A stretch of 64,000 bases of DNA from Eutypa lata (GCA_022661535.1 JAKULF010000005.1:248001-312000); one strand, 5' to 3'; shown: positions 35,538 to 47,253, counted from the first letter of the stretch. Notes: a model not told the origin generated them from the letters alone. Translations and numbers: made by a program.

Positions 35538-37680
35538 CTACTCCGGCCCGTCCGCTTTTCTAAGTTTGCGACAGTGCGCGAGAGGCTTAAAGACTAGATA
35601 CAGGTTTCCAGCTAAGACAGTGAAGCCATCCTGAATATCATCAATACATTGAGTCGGTCTTTTGTTGGAGAGGTCCATGTGGACTTCGAAATTTGAGAGA
35701 ATCATGGTAGCGACAGTTCGAATCTCCATCATTCCCAATTTCTTCCCTGGGCAGATGTACCGTCCTGTGTAGATATATGAGCAACTTAAACACTTAAGAA
35801 ACGTATAATACCGCACTTACCAATTCCAAAACCATTGAACGCTCGTACGTCCTTCACCAATTCTGGGTTTGTCGTCCATCTCTCGGGGATGGAGTCATTC
35901 GGCCTCACAAACGCCGATTCCACTACACTTTATCAGCATATGCACTTTGGGGATTCACGAAAGTGGCCGACATGAGAGCTTACATCTTCCGATTGACCAC
36001 CTCGGGGCGACAATGACAGCATCTCCTGGTATCAATCTACCAGCTATCATTATTGGCTTCACTGTTTGTCTTATGCCCCCTGTCGGCACCGCGGGATACA
36101 GTCGAAGCGCCTCATTCATGCACGCATCCAATAGGGGTAGCTTTTCTAGGACCTGCATGTTCAACTTTTCTTTAAGTCCATCTTTCCCTTCTGCAGACAT
36201 TACAACCCCCGAAACATCGAACTCTCTCCGCAATGCCTCTTGTAAAGATATGTCTTGAGCGAGATGGTAAAACAGAAAAGTCAGCACTATTGCGGAAGTG
36301 TGGCTTCCTGCTACCGTTACAGCAAACGCGTCCCCCTGAAGCCTTAAACGGTTGAGAGAATCAATGTCTCCCTCATTGAAGGCCGATTCTATGAAGTGGC
36401 TGAACACATCATCGCCACTTTCGCCGCCATAAGCACGGTCTAACTTCGCATCACATATCTCTGCCGCCCATCCTAGCGCGCGGGACCATTTCTGCGAAAT
36501 GAATGGCAGATACGGGGCCCAGAAGAGACAGACCCGGCCGATCCAAGGGGCTGGTGAAAAGAATCGTATTGCGGACATGCCCTGAGACACAAGTGTAGGT
36601 GCGAAGTGTGGCTTGGTAGTTTCACCGTCAAGCTCTGGAATAAGTGAAAAGGATTGGCTGAATCCGATGTCTCCCATGGCGTCGAACGCAAAATGGTAAA
36701 ACCAAGTGGTGGCATTAATGGGATGTGGAGTAGAAGCATAGATTTGCCTCAGGAGAAGAGTAGCGAAATGATGGACACGGGACTCCTTTTCTGTAATCTT
36801 ATATCAGTTTCTGTGGCCATACATGAGGAACAGATCATGGACTTGCGTGTCCAAGAAGCTGAGAGAGCTTCGTCCCATTTCCTTCGGCGCGGTCCATACT
36901 CCTCTTTAGTTCGGATAGTGTTGAATGACTTATACGGATGCAACAAGTCGTAAAATGGCGATTTGATACATGAGGTGCCCGGACCTCCGATTGCATGGAA
37001 TACAATAGGGTCAATTATTGTGAGCTCCTGCGGGCCAGTGAAGTGGTCTTAGTTTCATTGAGGAGCCTTAGTGGGGAGAGACGTAAACTTGACAATCTCG
37101 GGAATTTCCATAGGCGAGTTTGAATGACCAGTGATGGGTTCAATATATTTACATAAATATGAGACATTCCTTACCAGTCCGAACAATGTTTCCGTGCTTG
37201 GATCGAAGAGACTCGAGGAATAAATGGTTTTCCGTAGTGAACATACGAGACACGTGCCATAGCTTAGAAACAGCTGCCAAGCGAGGCCCGTCGAAATGCC
37301 TCAGTGGGTGCTGGAATACTCGATAGACAGCGAGGCCCGTCGAAATGCCTCAGTGGGTGCTGGAATACTCGATAGACAATAATGCTCCCGAAAAGGGCCC
37401 CAAAGAAAGCAGAATTGATGGCAGCAACTACCTGAGTAGCCTCAATAAAGCCATAGCCATTGGCCCCCTTAGAACCTGGTGCAAATAAGAGAGCAATGGG
37501 AGTGAAGATGGAGAGTAAAACCCATAGTCCACAGTATATTGGAGCTTGGAAATGGTGCTCGCCTCGGATGAAAGAGCACCTGTGACAAAGGATACCTAAT
37601 ATCGCAATAGTAATGCAACCCGGCGAAGAAGTGGCGAAGGAAGGGGCAAGTAGAATTGCCCTGGATAAATCGAGAAACAT
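35538..37680 (-). pseudogene. Cytochrome P450 disrupted by a 49-bp tandem duplication
   Basis: Third P450, from an ATG at 37680 to a stop at 35538. The N-terminus has three to four hydrophobic segments, then YRVFQHPLRHFDGPR, the P450 proline-rich hinge. Immediately after, 49 bases (37330-37378) are repeated head-to-tail at 37281-37329, shifting the frame to an early stop. With one copy the frame would run through LAAVSKLWHVSRMF, normal for the family. Downstream exons carry GPRRRKWDEALSAS, the I-helix AGSHT, the ExxR NEALR (in CMNEALRLYP) and, across an intron, the heme motif FGIGRYICPGKK. A second irregularity lies near 36780-36870, where the expected intron has a poor GTCCAT donor and simple joining leaves the frame wrong. 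Either the gene is dead, or splicing out of the duplication rescues it (see findings). Confidence 0.78.
37281..37378. repeat. 49-bp direct tandem duplication
   Basis: Unit 1 is 37281-37329 and unit 2 is 37330-37378. They are identical 49-mers starting GCGAGGCCCGTCGAAATGCC. The duplication lies inside the coding exon of the third P450. Its length is not a multiple of three. Perfect identity implies a very recent event or an assembly artefact. Confidence 0.95.
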
Positions 37681-40051
37681 GGTGGTGTTCCAGAAGTCAG
37701 ATAGATGGGAAGATAACTAGGAGAGGGGCAGACCCATTGTAGCATCTAGAGTAGCTCTGTGTGAGCTCGAATAAAGCTCTACAGAGAGGGGAAGGGCCAT
37801 TTAGAGCTACGTGGACTGCTCGCATTCCTTATTATATACAAGAAGGCAGCTCCACAATCGCGCTGTCCACCACCAGTTTGACCACTACGACATCACAATT
37901 TTGAGATCTACAGTATCCATGATTGGTGCCGAGCAACTTTGCATGGTTGTGGTAACTTGTTTGCCATTTCTTTTTACTTGAGAACCTCCTAGAACATGCT
38001 AAGAGACACTGATATAATTGGATAATACCTTGATTTAATAAGGTTGCCTTAATATATTTATGAACTGATACGTAGTAACAAAGACCTTATCTAGTAATAT
38101 CCCCCCATAAGTGTCACGATAGACGCCAAAGTTCCTTACGCGCCTTTCTATATTAAGCTCCCTGTTCATGGTGAGGGGACAGGTTCATTGAGGGGTGAGA
38201 CCATTACTCTATCACACCCAATAGCATTTTATATGACGTGGAGTCCCCTAAAGAGCATATGATTAACCTCTGCAACCGGAATATTGATACGAATTACGTT
38301 CTAGATATGTCCTATTGGTCACAACATATTATATGCAAACTTGTAGCGACCCTTCCCTACCAGGTAGGTATAAAACAAACGGTTTAATCGTGTGCGAAGT
38401 TGGTGTGGAGTGATCACTTGGGTAGTTGGCTTGCGGGACTATAAACTGTTGAAGACCCCACCTCCTCTCGGCTGCTCCCCTGCCAAGGAAAAGCTGTCTT
38501 TGGTGTATATACACATCGAGTGGAGAGACCTAGAGCTTCTCTTGCATATAATGTAACCATATATTATCTCAACCACGTCGACTTTCGATTACAATGCCTA
38601 CTGGCAACTTTTCAAGTCGCCAAACCACTTCCCATAACTAGTGATTTTCTTCGTAGAAGTCACTATGAGGACAGTCATTTCCTGAGACGAATCGAAATAT
38701 AAGATGTGTCAGCAACCACTACGTAGTTTTTACCTTCCCCTTATCACAACAGAAATACCCTTATATTTGACCTGCTAAAGCTCTAAGGAAGGAAAGGGAT
38801 GAAAGGAGAAGCCAAGGCCTCTTTTGTCTATAGTTGCCGGTGTAAGTAGAGTAGCCGTTCCGACAACGGAGAGGTATCAGTACAGTGCTGGTTACGATGA
38901 TGGCACCAATCATGAATGTGTTGCTAAACAGCGTAGAGGCTTGTGTCAGCCATACACAATCACTAACTCAAAGCTTGAGAAGACATAAAAACCTACGTAA
39001 AGAGCCCTATTATTTCACGGCTCTCACAAAACCGTTAGGGTAAAGGGGGATGTATAAGGCTGGTAGAGCGACTGTGGCGGCAATGTGGGCGGCTCTCAAC
39101 CGTAATAAGGGAACTTCTTTGGACGGGCCAGCAGAAGCAGAAGTAGCACGCAGATTAGAGCACTACTATTAATGGTCACCTCGAAGTTAACAAGAAATAA
39201 GCTGAGGCAAACCCTATATTAATCTATTGACAACATAATGAAATTCATTATAACGTGGAAAGAGGCCGTGGAGGACATATTACCCCCCTGTAATGGTATA
39301 TAGTTTCCAGCCGGCGATGTAGCCGGATTCGTTCGGACGTAGTTGGGCTGGATGTTCTTCTCTTTAATCCTTCTGTGGCCCCTCCCCTACGCTTGTAGTA
39401 GAGCCAGAGATTCCAGAATCAACGCCCATTTTGATAAATGAGGCGGTTTCTTCGAGATGCAATATGCCTGTGCCTCGCGATGAATATACAGAAGAACTCG
39501 GAGATTTGATAACATGTGAAACATCCAAGAAGATATAACGGTGTGAAAATTCGAGCTGTTCAAGCACAGCCTACCTTCGATTAGGCTCCTGAATAATCAT
39601 TGAAACGAACAAAGAACTACGTACGACATATTCAGTGTAAACATTTTTGGTCTCCGTCGCAATCCCTATCACCCACAGCTCTACCCAGTGTTGCATTCGA
39701 CCTAATGTCCTTGCTAGGAGGAAATGGGACACCTGGAAAATATGTTTGCAAATTTCACTTAGGTTGTCCTTGGCACCTAGCAATATCGTGTCATCATGCA
39801 TGTCGCAAATCATGTTACACTGCATACATATGTATGTTTGTAACTACCTAATCAATCCCTGCTAATGCGTGCATGTAACTACATAGTAGATTACTAGGGG
39901 AGACCTTCTATCAGCCAGCGAACTCCTTACTTCGCAGATAACCGCAAATTGAAATTCTTCCTTTCCTCTAGTATCACCTCTTTTATCTAAATATCTCAAT
40001 TACATCGTTAATTCCATACTGCATTCCATTCAATTCCTCATTCAGAGTCGC
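37681..40051. other. Intergenic spacer, 2.4 kb
   Basis: No supported gene. Short frames at 38329-38514, 38520-38702, 39364-39567, 39571-39825 and 39600-39851 lie on conflicting strands and show no domain. No long repeat is evident. Confidence 0.4.
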
Positions 40052-41122
40052 ATGAATATGGACATCACGGGTTTTGCTCTAGTGACAGGAGGAGGTAGGT
40101 ACACGATCGTCTAACATTTTAAATGACGGGCATGCTCTATTACTAAAGTCTTCTAAGCCAGCGGTATTGGCAATGCGAGCTGTAAGGCTCTGGCCAAGGC
40201 AGGTTCCCGGGGCATTCTCATAGCGGATATAGACCTAGAAGGAGCGAAGAAAACGGTCGCTGAAACGCAGAAGATTGCTACTAGTCCTGTCTTCCGAGCT
40301 CTAGCAGTGCATCTTGATGTGACCGTCGAGGAGTCAGTGAAGCATTCTATTGCTTATATGGTGGATTCTTTCGGTCGCATGGACTACTGTATTCATTGCG
40401 CCGGCGTAAGTTTGTCATCTTTTGTCGCCGAGTTTACATACAAAATCACAGAGACGACGAGTCTAGATTGAAGCAATTACATCCTAAATGCCACAATTCT
40501 AACATCATACTCATTGTTCAGATACCTGGTGGCACATTCGACGAACTCTCAGGCGCCAGTTTTGCCGACTTCAAGCACCTCCTCGAAGTAAACGTACAGG
40601 GCACCTTCCTGGTCACCAGCCATGCTTTGGCGGCCATGAGGGCCCAAGAGCTCAAACAATTACACCCCACCTCTCCAGAGCGCGGTAACACTCGCGGGTG
40701 CCTTGTAAACATGGCCTCGCTCTTGTCATACAAAGCTCTGCCTGGCATGGTTCAATACGTGACCTCGAAGCATGCAGTAATGGGAATCAGCACGACTGCA
40801 GGTAAGCTTGTTAGACCCCATATTCTCGTACGGACCCAGAGACTAAAACAAGAGATTCAAAGCTCTCGAGAACGTTAAACACGGTATCCGCGTGAATTGT
40901 GTCTGCCCGTCATATGTAGATACCGCGATGGTGCGCCGAGCGACGGAAGTTGTGGCTGGTTTAGAGCAGACTATCCTGTCTGGGATCCCAATGGGACGTT
41001 TAGCAACGCCCGAGGAGATTGCCGATATGGTACTCTTCCTGTGTAGCCCCATGTCGAGTTACATGACGGGCTGTGGATTGGTGGCTGATGGAGGAATGAG
41101 TCTTTTCTTTGGAAGTACCTGA
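40052..41122 (+). CDS. Classical short-chain dehydrogenase/reductase (SDR)
   Basis: NAD(P)-dependent oxidoreductase of 276 residues from exons 40052-40094, 40158-40405, 40522-40801 and 40863-41122. The dinucleotide-binding motif TGGASGIG (residues 12-19) is completed across intron 1, using the acceptor at 40157. Asp in IADIDLEG favours NAD(H). HCAG and LEVNVQGTF are usual SDR marks. The catalytic Ser163 (NMAS), Tyr176 and Lys180 (YVTSK) have the expected 13- and 4-residue spacing. IRVNCVCPSYVDTAM and the C-terminal GCGLVADGGMS are standard. A second ATG is present at 40058. It stands alone, so the substrate (a polyol, keto compound or metabolite intermediate) cannot be inferred. No disruption is seen. 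Confidence 0.92.
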
Positions 41123-42181
41123 GCTTTGCTTAGTAGAGATTAGACCCGTTCGAAGACTGCATTCTCAAATGCTGGCCGTCTTACCTCAGACACGACACCT
41201 AGGTATCCTAAATTACAACGGCCGTTAGTTATTCATTACGTATGGTAGCCTGATCAACTTTGGACGTATGAAGTGGTTCTACGACTAAATTTAGGCTAAT
41301 AATTGCTGACGCTGGACTTCAAACCATATCTTGGGGCAAGGATTCAGCTCTCAACAAATCCTTTAGGGAAATAATATATACTTAATATCATGCTGGAATT
41401 ACGACAGCCCCTTCTTTACATTTAATATCATTGAATTACATTATTCCAACAAAGATTCGTTAAATATGATAACTTGTTAATAGTTATAGTACAGACTATC
41501 ACACGGGGAATGGAGCCAAGTGTTGTTAGCTGCAGGACACCTGCAAAAGACAGCCAACGCACCAATACTTGAAGGTCATGCGACGATCTTAAGAATTCAA
41601 ATATGCCTAAGACCCAACAGCTATTATTACCGTCCAAGGCGGTAAAATGATATTACAGATACGTACCTTTAATTTGTATACAAATAGTGTACGACCCTAT
41701 AGGCCATACAGAGCAGACAGAAGAAGGACTTCATGGACCTTAGAGCCCAAGAAAATTATTAGTTGAATAGAACCTCAGTTCCAAGCCCTTAAATCTTTGC
41801 CACATAGACGTATACTTACGATAAGTACATCTACAATATTCTTGCCAAATTTGCTAGCAATTCGTTGTGCAAGCCTGTGGTTCTGGATCAGTAATTATTA
41901 TCTCCTTGTCAGATTCTGAAGTACAATCATCTTAGTGTTGATATCAACTGTCTGTGATGTCTGGTATCTTAGTTCTGTAGGTGTAGGTGTCTAGGCTGCA
42001 AGTGGCCGCCCGCAGTCATTTGCATACAGTTATTGCTCTACGACCGACTGCAGCATATAGGTAAGAATTTGCTTGTGTCAAAAAAAGAAAGAAAAAAAAA
42101 GAAAAACCCCCCGGACGCAATTGGTGAATTTGAGAGTTCAAAATTCATTCAAATTTCTTGTTTCTGAAGTTATGACTAATG
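41123..42181. other. Intergenic spacer with repeat copy B
   Basis: Contains copy B of the dispersed repeat and a purine-rich A/G tract near 42080-42105. No gene is supported. Confidence 0.45.
41405..41815 (-). repeat. Dispersed ~400-bp repeat, copy B (inverted relative to copy A)
   Basis: Read on the minus strand, this matches 31862-32275. For example, ATTCAACTAATAATTTTCTT lies at 41749-41768 on the complement. Blocks for AAAGGTACGTATCTGTAATA, AATAATAGCTGTTGG, TCCTGCAGC and CCATTCCCCGTGTGA follow in the same order. The divergence is spread over the length and includes small indels. No open frame. The ends are approximate. Confidence 0.7.
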
Positions 42182-42713
42182 TTAACGACAGGAACCCGCT
42201 TCTGGTCGGCCGAGCTTAAACTCCCATGGAGAACTCCATACAACGACCACTGAAGCTATCTCTCTGTCAGACTCTGATAGAAAGAGTTCGGATCTGCTGG
42301 TCTGTGTGTAAAGACCCTTCCGGTCTCCATCGGGGAGTGACAGCCTCCATAGATCTAAACCCGTCTTCCATTTACTTGTCAAACAATTAGTGACTAGAGT
42401 AATATAACAAGGCACTGTTACTTGGATGAAAAACTTACTTGGCAACACTGGAACCAGCACGTGAGTCAGTCATCTGCAAGTAGTCACTATAATTAAAAAC
42501 ATGATGGTATAGACTTACATCGAACTGTAAAAAGAAGTTTAGTATACTCATATCTAAGACAATGGTTTGTGGGGAAGAACTTACAGTGCAAGACTCAGCA
42601 GACGAGCAACCACAGGTCGAACAGTCAACTCGTGCTTCCAAGTCGCCGACTTTGGCTGGGCTTGCCATGGCGAATCCGGCCAGGAGGGTCATAAAGGCAA
42701 CTGAGATCTTCAT
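42182..42713 (-). CDS. Small secreted cysteine-containing protein (effector-like candidate)
   Basis: The ATG at 42713 starts a clear signal peptide (MKISVAFMTLLAGFAMAS). A short acidic stretch and a cysteine cluster CSTCGCSSAESC follow. The first exon (42585-42713, 43 codons) ends at a perfect GTAAGT. The rest is less certain. One model uses exons 42519-42524 (only 6 nt, Phe-Asp, between ideal splice sites), 42439-42473 and 42182-42374, giving 120 residues with the frame intact to the stop. Skipping the 6-nt exon, which leaves one 111-nt intron, also keeps the frame. The terminal exon uses an AAG acceptor and encodes a Trp- and charge-containing tail. No homology is recognised. Small size, signal peptide and clustered cysteines are effector-like, but that is inference. 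Confidence 0.5.
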
Positions 42714-44721
42714 ATTGACTGAAATTGAATGATATTGTGTAGTTAAATCGTAGGTAGGAGTATGTGGTAGTGTCTTGTCTGTTGAGATTTGGCTTCCCTT
42801 TCCAGACGACGGATCTTTGTCTTCTTAAATAGCTGTGGCCGTAGACTTTTTCGTCACGGACGTAGAACGGGGTTTACCCTATATGACATGAGTTATACTT
42901 GATGCTCAAAAGATGGTAAGCATCTCACACTATCACGAGTCATTTGCTGTTTATGTTTACTGGGTGCTGAGTTAATCCCGTTGCATCCGTGGCTGTTTTA
43001 TATATATAATGGAGGGGGTATAGTAGTCAACTCTCATAGAGAATTGTTTTAACTCTTCACGCCACATGCTTTATGCTTCTCAGTCAGCCTAGGCAAATAT
43101 ATTCTACAGTAAAGGCGTACCAGGACAGAAAGAAGTCTTACTTGTCAGCGACTAGAGCTGTTGGGTCATCGTTCCTGGATCTTTAGAAGGACTCTGCAGT
43201 GATGCCTTTTCTTTTCCTTTTCTTTTTCTTTGCTGCACTCGCGCGATTAAATATAACAGTTCCACTTCAAGAAATGAACGGGGGGCATACCCTTTTCTTC
43301 AAAATGTATCCCTTAAAAAGAGGCAGCCTTGACATTCCATTTAAGCCATGCCTTCCTGGCTTGGTATTAACAACATCAAATGTGTGTTGATTTCGCTTGT
43401 CTCATCCCAAGCCTCGAGCCTATTACAAAATATCTGGGCCGACTTCCGGTAATTATGATCATACTAAGCACTAACGTTCGGCGTTGGAAAGGCTGGTTAG
43501 TAAGTGCCAGTCTCCATGTATAGCACACACAAGTCATATTTTCAATTCCGGTGTCCAATTAGTCGCCATCAATGCTCGGTGTCAGTGATATTACATCATA
43601 CCACAAGCCGTCTCACGCCTCCGCTGCTCTGCTTCCTGGTCGACAGCAACGGAAATGTCCCATACTCATGGGGATATAATGGCTTCTTTGACAGTTTTTT
43701 AGTTTGAGCTAGAGACTGATAGATTATTAACCTGTCCTCGAAATGTCAGAAAAGTACCCCGCCTCATCAGCGTGTTCCCAGTTAATCAGCCTCCAGCTGA
43801 CAACCTGCTCATCTCACCGAAGCCTATTTCGCCTGACACTGGTGAAAGCCTATATCGCTTCACAGATAAACGGCCGTGGACAGGTTTCATCGATCGTGCT
43901 AACGGTTTTACCAGGAGATGACGACGGTTAGCTTCTAGGTAACATGGTAAAGCGGCTGGGAAGGAGTAAACGCAACCGGCAAGTGTATATAGTTCTACAA
44001 TCTTCACCGATATGTAGCAAGTAGACATCGGTCGTGTAATGGAGAAGGGCACAAATTGAACTCGACCTCGCTCACTTTCTTAAAATGAATATCACCGTAG
44101 CAATTTTATTGTAGAATCAGTGATGTGTAAAATTAAAGGGGTAACGAGTGTCGGGTGCTCCAAAAAAGTACCACCAACCTATTGCGCGCACGGCAATGAT
44201 TGCTATAATAACAGCCAACTTAACTTTCCACTCTCTACTCATGGCAAAGTTCCACATGGTTTGCCTCTGCTTAATATAGGGTTTTGTTTATAATCAACAC
44301 CTTCCACTTTGATTTGCCAGCCAAGGTGTCTACCCACATTTCTCACTCTCAATACTGACCTACGGTCTTACGTGCGATGGTAGCTTAAGTCGACTGATAC
44401 TATAATCGCTTATATAGGTGGGAACTCTGTTGGAAGGCGACCCAGATATTCAAACCCCGCATCCTCGTGTCTTCTTTCACCTCTGCCTGTGCCTAACCAC
44501 CTTGACACGTTTATGGTACGTCGCTGAATAAGCGCCCTCCCTGTGATCCATCCAACATGGAGTCGTGCTCAAGTCTAGAGCGGGGTATCAAGTATAGATG
44601 GCAATCGATACTCAGGGTGCAAAGAGACATGTGTGATTCATGGACATGTCATTGAGACTTTGGGCTCTTTGAACAACTCGTACAGCATATCTACACCCCA
44701 AGGCAGTGTGACTTGATCAAT
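42714..44721. other. Intergenic spacer, 2 kb
   Basis: Includes the divergent promoters of the small secreted protein and the epimerase-like gene. A TATATATA-rich box is near 43000-43012. Frames at 43199-43390, 43504-43707 and 43786-44052 have no domain and no consistent splice pattern. Confidence 0.4.
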
Positions 44722-45953
44722 ATGTCTCGGTTCTTCCTGTAACTATAGCCCCTGAATACATAACCACAAGCAGTTTATCTAACTCTCTATGCTACTAGAA
44801 TTGGCGCAAGTGGTCATGTCGGCGGTGCCGTCCTCGATCAGCTCGTGAAAACCCATCCTGACACTCTAATCAAAACTCTCATCAGGACCTCTGAGCAATC
44901 TCGTCAGTTGACATCCAAATACCCCAGCGTCCAATGCATCATCGGAGATCTAGACAGCCTCGCCGTGATCGAAGGCGCCTGTAGCGAGGCCGACATCGTC
45001 ATAAATTTCGCGCCGGATATTACGCATGACGATGGCATTCAGGCGATCCTCAGGGGACTCAAGAAGGGAGCTGCAGGACGGAAGAGATACTATATCCACA
45101 CCTCGGGCGCCTACCTCGTAATAGACACTACCGAGTCTGGGGGATTGAAGGATGCGCGGGTCTGGGACGACGTGGCGGATATCGAGGAGTTGATATCGAT
45201 GCCCGACTCTGTAACCCATGCCGTAACTGACAAGGTAAGCACCTATTTCTCACTGCTGAGATGTATATGATTTCACGCAACTAACAAACAAATCCCCTAC
45301 GGTAGATGGTACGCTCAGCATGGCCAGAGATAAACGTATCCATCATCGCCCCAGGAATCATCGGCGGTGTGAGCCCCTCCATCTCACACCCATACCCTCT
45401 CACGACGGAACAACTTGTGCAGGCAGCTCGCGCCATGAAAAGCGGGTTCCAGATCGAGCGCGGCGAGAATCAGCTCGGGTTCGTGCATGTTCTCGACCTA
45501 GCACAGATGTACATGCTCCTCATCGACGACGCCCTCGGCTCTCTGTCCGGAAGTAACGCCACCGCCACCACCGAGCATCCGATACCGCCTTGGGGCCCCC
45601 ATGCGCACTACTTCGGCGTTACCGAAAACATCCGGTTCAGCGAGCTCATGCGCAACGGGCTGGTGCCCGTGATGTTCGAGAACGGGATCATCGAGAGCAC
45701 CGAGGTCGTGTCGACTAGTGCTTCGAAGGTGGCTCGCGCGATATTATACGGAGACGGCTACGATCCCGATGGACCGCCGCCGCCCCCTGACTCTTGGGCG
45801 CTTCATGTGGCTGCTGCTCTTGGCCTAAATATGCGAATTGTGGCTGCGAGGATGGCGAAGTTGGGATGGAAGCCCGTGCAAGGTTCTGCGGTTAGGTCTT
45901 ACGTCGATGCGATTCCGCTGTACCTGAGGTTGGAAAAGGAAAATAAGGGCTGA
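44722..45953 (+). CDS. NAD(P)-binding epimerase/NmrA-like protein
   Basis: Extended or atypical SDR with a Rossmann fold. Exons 44722-44738 (17 nt), 44799-45234 and 45306-45953 give 366 residues. The tiny first exon encodes MSRFFL. After splicing it continues IGASGHVGGAVLDQLV, so the glycine-rich NAD(P) motif GASGHVGG is complete. Without that exon the motif would lack its beta strand, which supports this start. IHTSGAYLV is in the position of the usual Ser/Tyr active-site strand, but no YxxxK is obvious. VSIIAPGIIGGV and LGFVHVLDLAQMYMLLID match the nucleoside-sugar-epimerase-like group. Function may be reduction, or redox sensing as in NmrA. It is likely cytosolic. Frame is intact. Confidence 0.83.
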
Positions 45954-46497
45954 ACATCGTAGGGGGGATCACTAGCGTGCGTAACTATACCAGGCTGAAC
46001 TATACGAAGGCAGATGTATAATTGAACTAGAAGGACGAGTATAATATACTCACTTGGAGGAATGTAGGGATAGTGCAGTATGAATACCTGAGTGATTGAT
46101 GGGGCGTTGCGGTATAGTTACATAGAAGCAAGTCTTTCATTCATACGGTCTCGAAGACAATAGACTGGTCTACGTCTTGTTGATAACTGGCTCGAAGTAG
46201 GTTTGACAGTACTCGGAGGCGAATCGAATCCCAACTAGAATACTCGAGATATGGTAACGATCTAACAGAGCTAGTCCTTACTGGAATCTATAAACAAAGA
46301 GGTGTAATTTGATATCACACATATACAAAAAATCCATATAAGATGATGAGACCGCGCACACTACAACGTACATTCTACCTTGAACACGATTGACGTCTTC
46401 CAATACAAGGCCATTCCAATACTTCTTGCTTAATACCTTTACCTACTCGAATCACTCGTCCAATATTATAACCCTCCGAAAAACCATCTACCTTATC
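45954..46497. other. Intergenic, 544 bases
   Basis: 3' region of the epimerase-like gene and promoter of the next gene. The frame of the downstream gene stays open to 46390, but no ATG is present before 46498. Nothing else is seen. Confidence 0.4.
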
Positions 46498-47253
46498 ATG
46501 GAGGATTCAGCAAGCACACTCCTAGTATACCTCGCCTGCACATTGTTCCTCGTCGTCACAATATTTCTCAACACTGGCCCTTCTCGGAACCCAGCTCCCG
46601 TTGCTGCTGCTCCTGCTCCCATCAGACAGGAAGCGCCAACCAACCCGGCACCGCAACCTATCATCGTACAAGTCCCGGCGCCAAACCCCGCCCCTGCCCC
46701 AGCTCCAGCTCCAGCTCCAGCTCCGGTTCAAGTGATCGGAATCCCGACTAACATCACTATCACAGCACCGGGTACGACAAATGCAGGCCCCTGTCATTCA
46801 TGTGGTGCTTACGGATGCCGCGGGACTACTACTCAAACCCAAACCCAAACACAAATTCAGACTCAACCGCTTGCCCTATGCACGCATACATCATGTTGTG
46901 GTGGTGGTGCAAGACCGTCGACCTCGATGTCGCGCGAGCTAGTGGTTGCGGAGAATAAGAATGAAAACGAGGAAGAAGAGGTGGTAGACAGTAGCGATGA
47001 TGGAGAAGGCTATGATGAGAACGGGAACGATAATGAGTCTGATGACGGTAGCATATCTACCGTCGTCGAACCGCCAACCCCCGGGAAGGGCACGGGTGAT
47101 TGGTTCGACCGTGCGGCGGGTTGGTTCGATGCTGCGATGGAGGGCGCAAAGGCTGTTGAAGAGATAGAGAAGGCGCAGACAACGGTACCACCGCGATCAT
47201 CGGTACCGGCACCGACGCCGACATCGGCTCCGGGGGCCGAGACGTCCACGTAG
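46498..47253 (+). CDS. Proline/alanine-rich single-pass membrane protein, unknown
   Basis: Frame of 251 residues from the first ATG at 46498. Residues ~8-25 (LLVYLACTLFLVVTIFL) form a signal anchor. Residues ~30-80 are Pro-Ala repeats (APAPAPAPAPAPVQ). A small cysteine patch follows (CHSCGAYGC ... THTSCCGGG), with a TQTQTQTQ run between. Residues ~165-200 are strongly acidic (ENEEEEVVDSSDDGEG). GDWFDRAAGWFDAAM near the C-terminus looks like an amphipathic helix and is the only segment with domain-like character. I do not recognise the family. Low complexity makes a chance frame conceivable, but the ordered layout (anchor, stalk, Cys patch, acidic tail, helix) and codon use favour a real lineage-restricted gene. 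Confidence 0.55.
   Translation: MEDSASTLLVYLACTLFLVVTIFLNTGPSRNPAPVAAAPAPIRQEAPTNPAPQPIIVQVPAPNPAPAPAPAPAPAPVQVIGIPTNITITAPGTTNAGPCHSCGAYGCRGTTTQTQTQTQIQTQPLALCTHTSCCGGGARPSTSMSRELVVAENKNENEEEEVVDSSDDGEGYDENGNDNESDDGSISTVVEPPTPGKGTGDWFDRAAGWFDAAMEGAKAVEEIEKAQTTVPPRSSVPAPTPTSAPGAETST

Noticed and set aside
43199..43390. Short frame beginning with a very hydrophobic stretch, like a signal peptide
   Set aside because: The stretch is a T-rich run giving Phe/Leu; the rest is featureless and no splice continuation was found.
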